Source: Arthrobacter gengyunqii (GTDB lineage: Bacteria > Actinomycetota > Actinomycetes > Actinomycetales > Micrococcaceae). From it: DNA of 64,000 nucleotides. Position numbers and translations under genes: made by a program. The notes beneath the pieces were generated by a model. The model was given only the letters and a program-made list of their open reading frames with translations. It did no database searches and was not told where the DNA came from. Below, one piece after another: positions 1 to 8,959 of this stretch; within the stretch, counting starts at the first letter, position 1, and every line of letters begins with the position of its first letter. Where the stretch lies: the NCBI RefSeq assembly GCF_023022985.1, contig NZ_CP095461.1:806001-870000 (forward strand), given 5' to 3'.

Positions 1-318
1 TTTTTCACGGGCAACGCCGGCCAGGCGGCTTACATTGCATCCAAAGGGGCGCTGCTGGGGCTGACCAGGGTGCTCGCCAATGAGCTGGGGGAGGACCGCA
101 TCACCGTCAACGCGATTGTGCCGGCTCAGGTTGCCACCCCGGGGACGACGGCGCATTCCGGCCGGGATGTCTTTTCCTCCACCATGTCCCGGCAAGCCAT
201 CCGGGAGTTCGTCACCCCGGAGGCTTTCGCCGGCCTGGCCCTGTTCCTTGCCTCAGCCGACGCTGCCCTGATCACGGGGCAGACGATGATCTGCGACGGC
301 GGAGGCCTCATGAGGTGA
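1..318 (+). CDS. SDR family oxidoreductase, C-terminal part (5' end outside window)
   Basis: The frame is open from base 1 to the TGA at 316-318, so the gene begins before the window. The visible 105 residues carry the short-chain dehydrogenase active-site motif AYIASKGAL (catalytic Tyr and Lys of YxxxK), then NELGEDRITVNAIVPAQVATP, the usual beta-strand after the active site, and a C-terminal LITGQTMICDGGG, the standard SDR ending. The N-terminal Rossmann glycine motif is not visible. The family reduces or oxidises alcohol/carbonyl groups with NAD(P). The substrate cannot be read from this part. The gene ends 58 bp before a GalB-type hydratase on the same strand, so a role in aromatic catabolism is plausible but inferred. 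Confidence 0.9.
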   Translation, partial: FFTGNAGQAAYIASKGALLGLTRVLANELGEDRITVNAIVPAQVATPGTTAHSGRDVFSSTMSRQAIREFVTPEAFAGLALFLASADAALITGQTMICDGGGLMR

Positions 319-376
319 AGCAACCTTCGATCCCCAATGCACACCAGAGAGTTCCCACGACAGGCGGCAGCAACCC

Positions 377-1102
377 ATGACCCAGCAGAAACAATCCCTT
401 GTAGTTTTCAGTGCCCACTCCGGTGACTTCGTGTGGCGGGCGGGAGGGGCCATCGCCCTCTCCGCTTCCCGGGGCGACGACGTTCACGTCATTTGCCTGA
501 GTTTCGGCGAGCGGGGCGAATCCCAGGGCCTCTGGCGCAGGGAGGGCATGACCCTTGACGAGGCAAAACGGATTCGGCGGGAAGAGGCAGCGCAGGCGGC
601 GGAGACCCTGGGCGCCGACATCGATTTTCTGGATCTGGGGGACTACCCGCTTCGGGTCGATGACGCGGCCTTCAGCCGCGTCGTTGAACTGCTGCGCCTG
701 TACAGGCCGGACACCATCATTACGCATGTAGCGAATGACCCGTACAACCGGGACCACAACTTGGCGCATGAGACCCTGCTGCAAGCACGGATGGTGGCAC
801 AGGCCATGGGACACCTCACTGACAACCCTCCGATCGGCGCGCCGCAGGTGTTGATGTTCGAGCCCCATCAGCCGGAGATGTGCGGCTTCTCGGTGGATCT
901 TCTCCTTGACATCACTGAGGTTTTTGACCGCAAGCAGGCAGCGATGAAGTGCATGGGCGCCCAGGACCATCTGGTGGATTACTACACGGAGCTGGCGGGC
1001 CGCCGCGGCGTGCAGGCCGTGCGCAACGGCGGCGCGAAATCCATCACCCACGCGGAAGCCCATGCCCGCCTGTTTCCGGTGGTTGGGAGTGAACTGATAT
1101 GA
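377..1102 (+). CDS. galB: PIG-L/LmbE-family hydrolase, probable 4-oxalomesaconate hydratase
   Basis: A 241-residue PIG-L (LmbE-like) protein. The usual zinc motif AHPDD appears as AHSGDF at residues 13-18, followed by VWRAGGAIAL, the altered form I associate with GalB, the zinc hydratase of the gallate pathway, rather than with N-acetylglucosamine deacetylases. A second metal-binding segment, HVANDPYNRDHNLAH, lies near residue 120. GalB hydrates 4-oxalomesaconate to 4-carboxy-4-hydroxy-2-oxoadipate. The next gene, overlapping by ATGA at 1099-1102, encodes the aldolase acting on that product, which supports the assignment strongly. The start ATG has no strong Shine-Dalgarno sequence. The remaining alternative is a PIG-L deacetylase of other specificity. 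The dioxygenase and lactonase steps are not in the window. Confidence 0.78.
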   Translation: MTQQKQSLVVFSAHSGDFVWRAGGAIALSASRGDDVHVICLSFGERGESQGLWRREGMTLDEAKRIRREEAAQAAETLGADIDFLDLGDYPLRVDDAAFSRVVELLRLYRPDTIITHVANDPYNRDHNLAHETLLQARMVAQAMGHLTDNPPIGAPQVLMFEPHQPEMCGFSVDLLLDITEVFDRKQAAMKCMGAQDHLVDYYTELAGRRGVQAVRNGGAKSITHAEAHARLFPVVGSELI

Positions 1103-1779
1103 GCCACCGGATTGTACGGACAACGGCAGGCCCCGACCGCGAAACTCTGGCTGCCCTGGGACGGCTGGGCGTCTCCACTGTTCACGAAGCAATGGGCCGC
1201 CGCGGACTGGTGGAACCCGTGCTGAAACCGATCTACCCCGGTGCCCGCATCGCCGGGCGGGCGGTGACGGTGCTGAGCCATCCCGGTGACAACCTCATGA
1301 TCCACGCCGCCATCGAACAGTGCGGGGAGGGCGATGTGCTGGTCGTGACCACTACGTCCCCCTCCACAGACGGCATGTTCGGTGACTTGTTCGCTACGGC
1401 ACTGATGGCCCGCGGAACGGTGGGACTGATCATCAACGCCGGTGTTCGGGACGTGGCCGACCTGACGGCCATGGGGTTCCCGGTCTGGTCCAAAGCGGTG
1501 CATTCCCAGGGCACCAACAAGCTGAACCCCGGGTCCATCAACGTTCCGATCATGCTGCCCGGCATATCCGTGCTGCCCGGAGACGCCGTCGTGGCCGACG
1601 ACGACGGCGTCCTGATCGTTCCGCTGGCGGAGGCTGCGGATGCCGCGGTCAAGGCGCAGCGGCGCCAGGACAACGAGGCCGAGAAGCGTGAGCAGTTCAG
1701 GGCAGGGATCCTGGGACTTGATCTGTACGATCTCCGGCCCAAGTTGAAGGAGCTGGGAGTGGAGTACGTGGACCAGTAG
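1099..1779 (+). CDS. galC: 4-carboxy-4-hydroxy-2-oxoadipate aldolase / oxaloacetate decarboxylase
   Basis: A 226-residue RraA-fold protein. The catalytic Arg-Asp pair of HMG/CHA aldolases is at R117-D118 (NAGVRDVADL), with the metal-binding and substrate loop GDLFATAL just before and the family-typical VVADDDGVLIVP near residue 170. CHA aldolase splits 4-carboxy-4-hydroxy-2-oxoadipate into pyruvate and oxaloacetate and can decarboxylate oxaloacetate; it needs Mg or Mn. GGGAG at 1085-1089 precedes the ATG, which overlaps the galB stop. It could also be a stand-alone RraA-like protein, but coupling to a GalB-type hydratase favours the last step of the gallate/protocatechuate 4,5-cleavage route. 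ligK is the name of the same enzyme in sphingomonads. Confidence 0.85.
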   Translation: MSHRIVRTTAGPDRETLAALGRLGVSTVHEAMGRRGLVEPVLKPIYPGARIAGRAVTVLSHPGDNLMIHAAIEQCGEGDVLVVTTTSPSTDGMFGDLFATALMARGTVGLIINAGVRDVADLTAMGFPVWSKAVHSQGTNKLNPGSINVPIMLPGISVLPGDAVVADDDGVLIVPLAEAADAAVKAQRRQDNEAEKREQFRAGILGLDLYDLRPKLKELGVEYVDQ

Positions 1780-1806
1780 CCATCGGACGCCGAAGGCGCT
1801 GCGCCG

Positions 1807-1837
1807 GCTGCCCGCGGCCGTGCCCGCCGCGGGCAGC
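1807..1837 (+). terminator. Hairpin after the aldolase gene
   Basis: Perfect 11-bp inverted repeat GCTGCCCGCGG (1807-1817) and CCGCGGGCAGC (1827-1837) with a 9-base loop, 28 bp after the aldolase stop and before the kinase gene. No clear T-tract follows, so it may stop transcription weakly or by another route. Confidence 0.45.
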
Positions 1838-1894
1838 ACACCGGGTCTTGTACTGTTGCCATGGGTGTGATGTGGAACACGAACCAGGGTCGGA

Positions 1895-3442
1895 GTGAAT
1901 GGCCGGAGTAAATGGCCGGGGGTGAAAGGGGAGGGTGTGCGGAGCGGAAATGCGGACCTGTGGCCGGTGGGCCTTGCCCTCATTGATGACAGCGGAAAAG
2001 TCGTGGAGATCAACGCTGCCGGCGAGGAAATCCTGGGCTGCAGCGGACCGTCGCTGCTCGAGGGCCTGTGGGGGGCGCCTTCAATGCTCGGAGAAACAGG
2101 TCCGGCCAGCGGGCCAGGCTGGAGCACGGGGTGGATAGAGGTGTCCGGAACACCCCGTGAGCTGGCTTATCGGATGCAGCCGTCGGACGGCCGGCACGCG
2201 GTGGTTTTCCACGATGTCACCGCACGCCGGCAGCGTGAGCGGCGGGCAGCGGCCGTGGCGCGGACTGCTGCGCGCGTGGCCTCTGAACGGTCGCTTCCGG
2301 CAACACTCAATGCCCTGGCCCGCGAGATCCTGCAGGCCGACGGATTGGCCGGTGTCCAAGTGCTGACAAACGGGTACTCCGAGGACAAGCTGCACATGCT
2401 GGGCATGGCCGGCTTCCCCTCGGCCCGGAGCAATTCCTTCCATTCCCTGCTGATGGAGTGCCGGGAGCTGGGTGCGGACCTGCGCATGCTTGACGTCTTT
2501 GAATCCGGGAAACCGGTGGTTATTCCGCACCGCTACGCCGCCATCATGTCCAATCCCGCGTGGCAGCCACTGCACGAACTGCACCGGTATCCCGAGTGGG
2601 ATGCCTTCGCCTCCATTCCGATCAACGTGCGGCAGAACACGATTGGCATCCTCAACGTCTTTGTGAAGCCCGGGAAGGAGATCGACGACGAGGCGGTCGA
2701 CTTCCTGTCATCCATGGCCGACCAGGCGGGGCTGGCCATTGATTATGCGTCGCTGCTCGAGGAGGAACGCGCCGCAGCCCACCGGGAGGAACGGCAACGC
2801 CTGGCCCGGGACCTTCACGACTCGGTGGTGCAGCAAATCTTCTCCATGGGCATGCTCACCCAAACGCTCACTGTGCTGCTTGACGGGGACAACGTTGCTG
2901 CCGGTGACCCCCGCGCACGGTCGATCACGGAGGAACTGGGAACCATCACGGGGTCGGTGCTGAAAGACCTGCGGGGCCTCGTGGCGCAACTGCGGCCGAG
3001 CGCCATCGAGGGGGTGGGCCTGCACGGCGGGCTCACCAAACTGGCTGCCACCACGCACCGGCAGACCGGCGTGAAGTTTGAGCTGCATCTTGACCCGGGG
3101 CTTGACGACATTGACGGGGAGCTGGGCGAGGACCTTTACCATGTGGCTGCTGAAGCGGTACACAACGCCGTGAAACACTCGCCGGCGGATCTGTTGGATG
3201 TTCGGTGCGCCGTCGAAGGCGGGCGGATCGTGCTGACGGTGCGGGACAACGGCGGTCCGCACGGGCACGACCTCACCGCCGCAACCGCGGCGCAGGACGG
3301 ACACGGGCTGGGTTTCATGCGTCAGCGCATCGTGCGCTGGCAGGGCTCGTTTGAGGTGGGCCGCAGTTTTGGAAATGTTGGCACGGTGGTGCGTGCCAGT
3401 GTTCCTTTTATGGTCGACAACCGGTTTCAGGAAGAAGAGTGA
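1895..3442 (+). CDS. PAS-GAF sensor histidine kinase (NarL-type partner)
   Basis: A 515-residue kinase of the HisKA_3/DesK-NarX class. A PAS-like sensor spans about 20-110, a GAF domain about 125-285, and the dimerisation/phospho-acceptor helix carries His308 in ARDLHDSVVQQ. The HATPase domain follows from about 400, with N-box EAVHNAVKHS, then VRDNGG and the G-rich lid GHGLGF. No transmembrane segment is visible, so it is probably cytoplasmic and senses an internal ligand or redox state. The start is a GTG; GTGs at 1922 and 1937 are alternatives and GGGGAG precedes the latter. The stop overlaps the response regulator start. Position between aromatic genes suggests, but does not show, control of aromatic catabolism. 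Confidence 0.88.
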   Translation: MNGRSKWPGVKGEGVRSGNADLWPVGLALIDDSGKVVEINAAGEEILGCSGPSLLEGLWGAPSMLGETGPASGPGWSTGWIEVSGTPRELAYRMQPSDGRHAVVFHDVTARRQRERRAAAVARTAARVASERSLPATLNALAREILQADGLAGVQVLTNGYSEDKLHMLGMAGFPSARSNSFHSLLMECRELGADLRMLDVFESGKPVVIPHRYAAIMSNPAWQPLHELHRYPEWDAFASIPINVRQNTIGILNVFVKPGKEIDDEAVDFLSSMADQAGLAIDYASLLEEERAAAHREERQRLARDLHDSVVQQIFSMGMLTQTLTVLLDGDNVAAGDPRARSITEELGTITGSVLKDLRGLVAQLRPSAIEGVGLHGGLTKLAATTHRQTGVKFELHLDPGLDDIDGELGEDLYHVAAEAVHNAVKHSPADLLDVRCAVEGGRIVLTVRDNGGPHGHDLTAATAAQDGHGLGFMRQRIVRWQGSFEVGRSFGNVGTVVRASVPFMVDNRFQEEE

Positions 3443-4107
3443 TGAAGGATCCGCAGACCTTGAAAGTGCTGATTGTTGACGATCACGCCGTTGCGCGACG
3501 TGGCATCTCGGCCTATCTGGATGTCCTGGATGACATTGAAGCGGTGGGACAAGCCGTGGACGGACAGGACGCCTTGGAGCAGCTTGCCGACCTGGCAGTC
3601 CACGGGGGGCTGCCCGACGTCGTTCTCCTGGACCTCATGATGCCCCGCTTGGACGGTACCGCCGCCCTGCCGGAAATCCGGCGAAGGTACCCCGGCGTCA
3701 AGGTGGTTGTCCTCACCAGCTTCGGGGAAGCGGAGCGGATGAACACCGTGATGCAGCTGGGAGCATCCGGGTACCTGCTCAAAGACGCGGGCGCCCAGGA
3801 GGTGGCCGCAGCTATCCGCGCCGCCGCCCGGGACGAAGTCTTTATCGATACTTCAATGGCCCGGAAATTTGCGCAGATGATGCGCTCGCCCGGGGCGGGA
3901 ATTTCGTCCCTGACCGAGCGGGAGCGGACTGTCCTTCAACTGGTCGGCGCCGGGAAATCCAACCGCGAAATAGCCAAGGACCTGTTTATCAGCGAACGCA
4001 CGGCGCGCACGCACGTTTCCAACGTTCTCGGGAAACTGAATGTGTCCTCCCGGACCCAGGCCGCCCTCCTTGCCGTCAACGCGGGGCTGACCGCGCCCAC
4101 CGCCTGA
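3442..4107 (+). CDS. LuxR/NarL-family response regulator
   Basis: A 221-residue two-domain regulator. In the receiver domain Asp13-Asp14 form the acidic pocket and Asp64 (VVLLDLMMP) is the phosphorylation site; K at LLKDAG closes the site. The C-terminal LuxR-type helix-turn-helix runs from LTERERTVLQL to LNVSSRTQAALLA. ATG at 3442 overlaps the kinase TGA as TGATG; a GTG directly before it (3439) is the alternative start. Coupling makes it the partner of the upstream kinase. It is followed at once by a strong terminator, so kinase and regulator form a two-gene unit. Targets are unknown; the repeated element at 4201-4239 before the metF-like gene is one candidate. Confidence 0.92.
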   Translation: MKDPQTLKVLIVDDHAVARRGISAYLDVLDDIEAVGQAVDGQDALEQLADLAVHGGLPDVVLLDLMMPRLDGTAALPEIRRRYPGVKVVVLTSFGEAERMNTVMQLGASGYLLKDAGAQEVAAAIRAAARDEVFIDTSMARKFAQMMRSPGAGISSLTERERTVLQLVGAGKSNREIAKDLFISERTARTHVSNVLGKLNVSSRTQAALLAVNAGLTAPTA

Positions 4108-4129
4108 TCTGTACTGTCCGCAGTTCTTG

Positions 4130-4159
4130 AAGTGCCGTTCCCCCGGGAGCGGCACTTTT
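4130..4159 (+). terminator. Rho-independent terminator after response regulator
   Basis: AAGTGCCG (4130-4137) pairs with CGGCACTT (4150-4157); the loop region contains CCCCCGGG and TTTT follows. It lies 22 bp after the regulator stop and separates the two-component genes from the demethylation operon. Confidence 0.85.
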
Positions 4160-4200
4160 GGGTTTCGGCTCCACCGGCAGCGGGGAACGTCGGGGGGAGT

Positions 4201-4239
4201 GGGGCAACCGCGTGGGGGCAACCGCGACAAACGTCGCGG
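4201..4239 (+). promoter_or_regulatory. Repeat plus palindrome upstream of metF-like/purU/ligM
   Basis: GGGGCAACCGCG occurs at 4201-4212 and again at 4215-4226. The second copy runs into a perfect 7-bp inverted repeat, CCGCGAC (4222-4228), AAAC, GTCGCGG (4233-4239). The element is about 100 bp before the operon start and after the preceding terminator, where an operator would be expected. The protein that binds is unknown. Confidence 0.5.
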
Positions 4240-4338
4240 GCAAAGCCGGACGGATACCTTACGGGCTGAGGCGATTCCAAACCTAGAGTGAAGGCGTCTG
4301 GATCCTCGGCACCGAGGGCCAATCATCAAGGAGGACGA

Positions 4339-5205
4339 ATGGCTTCGCGATTGCTGGCGACCACGAACGAGCAGCGGGGCACGCTCGCTGCGCTGCTGGA
4401 CAATATCAGCTACGAAATCATGCCGTTCAAAACAGCCAAGGACAAGGTTGTCGCGGAAGTTCCGACCAGCATTCCCCTGACGGTGACGGCCACCGGCGGC
4501 AAGGGCCTCGAACCCACCCTGGAGACGGCCGTCTATCTGAGGTCGCGCGGCTATTCTGTGGCCCCGCACCTGCCGGCACGCCTGGTCCGGGACGCAGAAG
4601 AGCTCGACACCGTTGTGCGCCGCCTCGAGGCTGCCGACATTGACAGGGTTTTCATCATCGGCGGCGACGCTGAGGAACCGGCGGGCGACTTTGCTGATGC
4701 TTACGGTCTGCTGACGGCGCTGAAGGAGCGCGGGCACCACTTTACCGACGTCGGAATCGGCGGATATCCCGAAGGGCACGCGCTCATCAGCGATGATGCG
4801 ATCAACCGGTCCCTGAGCGACAAGGCGCCCCTTGCAACGCGCCTCCTGACCCAGATCTGCTTTGATCCGCGCACCTTCATGGACTGGGGGTCCCGGGTCC
4901 GCCAGCAGGGAATAGACCTGCCGATCTACGCCGGCATGCCCGGACCAGTCAGCAGGCAGAAGCTGCTTCGTGTGTCCGCCGGCCTGGGCCTGGGACAGTC
5001 GGCCAACTTCCTCAAGAAGCAGCAGAACATGTTCTGGCGGTTCTTCAGCCCCTCCGGTTACGAGCCGACGCAGCTCATCAAGGGGCTGGTCCAGGGGTTG
5101 CCGGCCAGTGACGCCGCCATTAAGGGCTTTCACATATTCACGTTCAACGATCTTGCCCAGACAGAAAACTGGCGCCGGGGCTTGCTCGAACAGACCCGCG
5201 GATAG
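4339..5205 (+). CDS. metF: Methylenetetrahydrofolate reductase-like protein
   Basis: A 288-residue TIM-barrel protein of the MTHFR family. SYEIMPFK near the N-terminus (Glu26) corresponds to the FEFFPPK motif of MetF with its catalytic Glu; FIIGGDAEEP and GIGGYPEGH match later strands of the barrel. It is divergent from housekeeping MetF. The ATG follows AAGGAGG (4328-4334) at ideal spacing; an in-frame start at 4288 has no such site. MTHFR interconverts 5-methyl-THF and 5,10-methylene-THF using FAD and NAD(P)H. Placed 8 bp before purU and with ligM downstream, it most likely oxidises the methyl-THF made by LigM, as metF does in sphingomonad O-demethylation operons. Direction is inferred. Confidence 0.82.
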   Translation: MASRLLATTNEQRGTLAALLDNISYEIMPFKTAKDKVVAEVPTSIPLTVTATGGKGLEPTLETAVYLRSRGYSVAPHLPARLVRDAEELDTVVRRLEAADIDRVFIIGGDAEEPAGDFADAYGLLTALKERGHHFTDVGIGGYPEGHALISDDAINRSLSDKAPLATRLLTQICFDPRTFMDWGSRVRQQGIDLPIYAGMPGPVSRQKLLRVSAGLGLGQSANFLKKQQNMFWRFFSPSGYEPTQLIKGLVQGLPASDAAIKGFHIFTFNDLAQTENWRRGLLEQTRG

Positions 5206-5213
5206 GAACTCAC

Positions 5214-6161
5214 ATGGACACGTCCACGATCTCTTCTTCAGCCGAAGCCACAGCCCCGCGCCTCGGGCCTGCTCCGGTTCCCGCAGAATCCGCCGCCTCC
5301 GGACACAGGGCGGACGATGTTGCCCGGCTTGTGGTCAAGGGAACCGATCAATCGGGAATCGTGGCTGCCATTACCGAAACGCTGGCCCAGTTCGACGGGA
5401 ACATTGTCTCCCTGGACCAACACACCTCCGATCCGGCGGGAGGACGCTTTTTCCAGCGCACTGTTTTCACCCTTCCGAATCTGAGCACCGTTCTTGAGGA
5501 TCTCCGGCGTGCCCTTGACGCACGCCTTGCCGACTTCAAGCTCGACTGGCAACTGATCGAAGCGAAGAAGCGGAAGCGGACGGCCGTCTTCGTTTCCAAA
5601 TCGGACCACTGCCTTTTGGACCTTCTCTGGCGTCAGCGCCGCGGAGAACTGCCGATGGACATCACCATGGTGATTTCGAATCATCCGGACCTCAGCGAGG
5701 ACGTTCGTCCTTTCGGGATTCCCTACTTTTATATCCCGGCCGACAGGGAGAGCCGGGCCGAGGCTGAAGCCCGCCAGCTGGAACTCCTCCGGGGCAACGT
5801 TGATCTGGTCGTCCTGGCCCGGTACATGCAAATCATCACGGAAGACTTCATCGAGCAGGCCGGCGTGCCCATCATCAACATCCACCACTCGTTCCTTCCG
5901 GCGTTCATCGGGGCCGCCCCCTATCGAAAGGCCAAGGAACGGGGCGTGAAGCTCATCGGCGCCACGGCCCACTACGTCACCAAGGACCTGGATGAGGGCC
6001 CCATCATCAGCCAGGACGTCATTCATGTGTCCCACCGCGAATCCGCCGGCGATCTCCAGCGGCGCGGCGCCGACGTGGAACGCCGGGTGCTCTCCCACGC
6101 GGTTCAAGCGCACTGCGAGGACCGGGTCATCCGTGACGGCAACGTCACCATCGTTTTTTGA
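5214..6161 (+). CDS. purU: Formyltetrahydrofolate deformylase
   Basis: A 315-residue protein with an N-terminal ACT domain (about 37-115, VVKGTDQSGIVAAITETL) and a C-terminal formyl-transferase fold. The catalytic triad of the fold is visible: Asn222 and His224 in INIHHSFLPAF and Asp260 in KDLDEGPI. PurU hydrolyses 10-formyl-THF to formate and THF in the cytoplasm. The first 35 residues are a low-complexity extension not typical of PurU. Its position between metF-like and ligM genes suggests that it recycles THF for the demethylase and discards the methyl carbon as formate. In the sphingomonad pathway a formate-THF ligase (LigH) does this job instead, so the choice of PurU is notable. Confidence 0.93.
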   Translation: MDTSTISSSAEATAPRLGPAPVPAESAASGHRADDVARLVVKGTDQSGIVAAITETLAQFDGNIVSLDQHTSDPAGGRFFQRTVFTLPNLSTVLEDLRRALDARLADFKLDWQLIEAKKRKRTAVFVSKSDHCLLDLLWRQRRGELPMDITMVISNHPDLSEDVRPFGIPYFYIPADRESRAEAEARQLELLRGNVDLVVLARYMQIITEDFIEQAGVPIINIHHSFLPAFIGAAPYRKAKERGVKLIGATAHYVTKDLDEGPIISQDVIHVSHRESAGDLQRRGADVERRVLSHAVQAHCEDRVIRDGNVTIVF

Positions 6162-7643
<1,482 letters not shown>

Positions 7644-7660
7644 CCTACTGGGAGAAGCCT

Positions 7661-7697
7661 GCAGCCGCTGACCGGGAAACCGGGCAGCGGCTGCTTT
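7661..7697 (+). terminator. Rho-independent terminator of the ligM operon
   Basis: Perfect 10-bp stem GCAGCCGCTG (7661-7670) and CAGCGGCTGC (7685-7694), with TTT directly after, 17 bp past the ligM stop. The truncated gntR reading frame opens inside its T-run. Confidence 0.85.
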
Positions 7698-7962
7698 GCG
7701 CTGTGTTCGATCCCCCACTGCACGCGATGTGGCCGAGTCCCTCGGGGTGAATGTGCACACCGTGCTGCATGCCTACCAGGAGCTTCGCGCGGAGGGGCTG
7801 ATCGAGCTTCGCCGCGGACGCGGAGCCGTGGTCACCGAAGCCGCCGCACCGCTGGCCGCCCTGCACGCCGATGTCCTGGCCCTGGTCACCAAGGGCAAAG
7901 CCCTCGGCCTCTCGCCGGAAACCCTGTCCGCCTACGTAAAGGAAATCGCTCATGAGCGCTGA
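7696..7962 (+). pseudogene. GntR-family regulator lacking its N-terminus
   Basis: The 88 readable residues contain the second half of a GntR winged helix ([28 protein letters not shown], then [11 protein letters not shown]) and the short C-terminal region of the YtrA/YhcF type. The first 35-45 residues of the DNA-binding domain are missing: upstream sequence is the ligM terminator. A GTG at 7703 opens another frame reading VFDP, which resembles the beginning of such regulators and is out of frame with the rest, so an internal deletion is one explanation. The downstream DUF1648 membrane gene overlaps the end, the normal arrangement for this regulator. An in-frame TTG at 7696 could yield a product, but with half a wing-helix it is unlikely to bind DNA normally. 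Confidence 0.75.
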
Positions 7963-8932
7963 CACCGCAACCCTTGCCCGCCGCCGATTCCTGCTCGTTG
8001 CAGTGGGCGTTCCCGCCGTCGTCGTAGTTGCGGCCCTGGCCCTCCAGCTGGCTGCGCTGCCCTCCCTGCCAAATCCGGTGGCCATAAACTGGGGCACGGA
8101 CGGGCCGGACGGTTTCGCCCCGCCCTGGCTGACGGTGCTGCTGACGGCGGTGCTGGGTGCCGGCATTCCTGCCCTCATGGTTGGCAGCAGCATGTCGGGC
8201 CTGCACGGCAACGGCCCCAGCTACCGTTTCCTCGGCGCACTGGTGCCCGCCATCACCACCATGTTCTGCCTGATGCTGACCTGGGGTCAGCTGATGCAGG
8301 CCGGTCTCGCGGATGCGCGGCAGGCGCCGGGCATCGGGGTGCCCGTCTTGTGCTCCCTGGTCGCCGCCCTGGCGGTGGGTGCGGCGTGCTGGTTGGTCCA
8401 GCCCAAGCAGGATCAGCCGACGACGACGGCGGCGCAGGAGCCGCTGCCGCTGGCCGCCGGAGAACGGGCGGTCTGGTTTCGGGAGACGACCCTGGCCCTT
8501 CCCACACTGCTGCTCATTCTCGGAGCGCTCACAGCGGTGGCAGCCGGCGCCCTTCTGGCCTGGGTGTGGGCTGAACCGGCCGTGGCCTGGGTGCTCACCG
8601 GCGTCACTGTGGTGCTGGCGGCCGCAGCGGCAACGTCCGCTGCCTTCCGGGTGAGGGTGGATAACAGCGGGCTGACCGTCACGTCAGTGGTGGGGTTCCC
8701 GCGGTTCCATGTGCCGCTGGCCGACATCCGGGACGCGGAAGCGGTGTCGGTGGTTCCCGCGGCCGAGTTCGGCGGCTGGGGCCTGCGCTGGGTTCCGGGC
8801 AGGTTCGGCGTGGTGGTTCGCACCGGTCCCGCACTGCAGGTCAACCGCCGCACCGGCCGCCAGTTCGTGGTCACCGTGGACGACGCGGCCACCGGGGCCG
8901 CACTGCTGCAGGCCCTTGCCGTCAGGAGCTGA
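7952..8932 (+). CDS. DUF1648 domain membrane protein
   Basis: A 326-residue integral membrane protein. A first membrane helix (about 12-33) is followed by the DUF1648 signature, [20 protein letters not shown]; further helices lie at about 48-68, 88-108, 126-146, 186-206 and 208-230, and the last 90 residues are hydrophilic. The ATG lies inside the end of the gntR remnant (7960-7962 stop). DUF1648 proteins are usually co-transcribed with a YtrA-type GntR regulator, and members such as SdpI act in toxin immunity; no toxin gene is visible here. Because the regulator is truncated, expression is probably altered. Function is unknown. Confidence 0.82.
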   Translation: MSADTATLARRRFLLVAVGVPAVVVVAALALQLAALPSLPNPVAINWGTDGPDGFAPPWLTVLLTAVLGAGIPALMVGSSMSGLHGNGPSYRFLGALVPAITTMFCLMLTWGQLMQAGLADARQAPGIGVPVLCSLVAALAVGAACWLVQPKQDQPTTTAAQEPLPLAAGERAVWFRETTLALPTLLLILGALTAVAAGALLAWVWAEPAVAWVLTGVTVVLAAAAATSAAFRVRVDNSGLTVTSVVGFPRFHVPLADIRDAEAVSVVPAAEFGGWGLRWVPGRFGVVVRTGPALQVNRRTGRQFVVTVDDAATGAALLQALAVRS

Positions 8933-8959
8933 CAGCCGGCAGGTCCACGCCGGAGCCGC

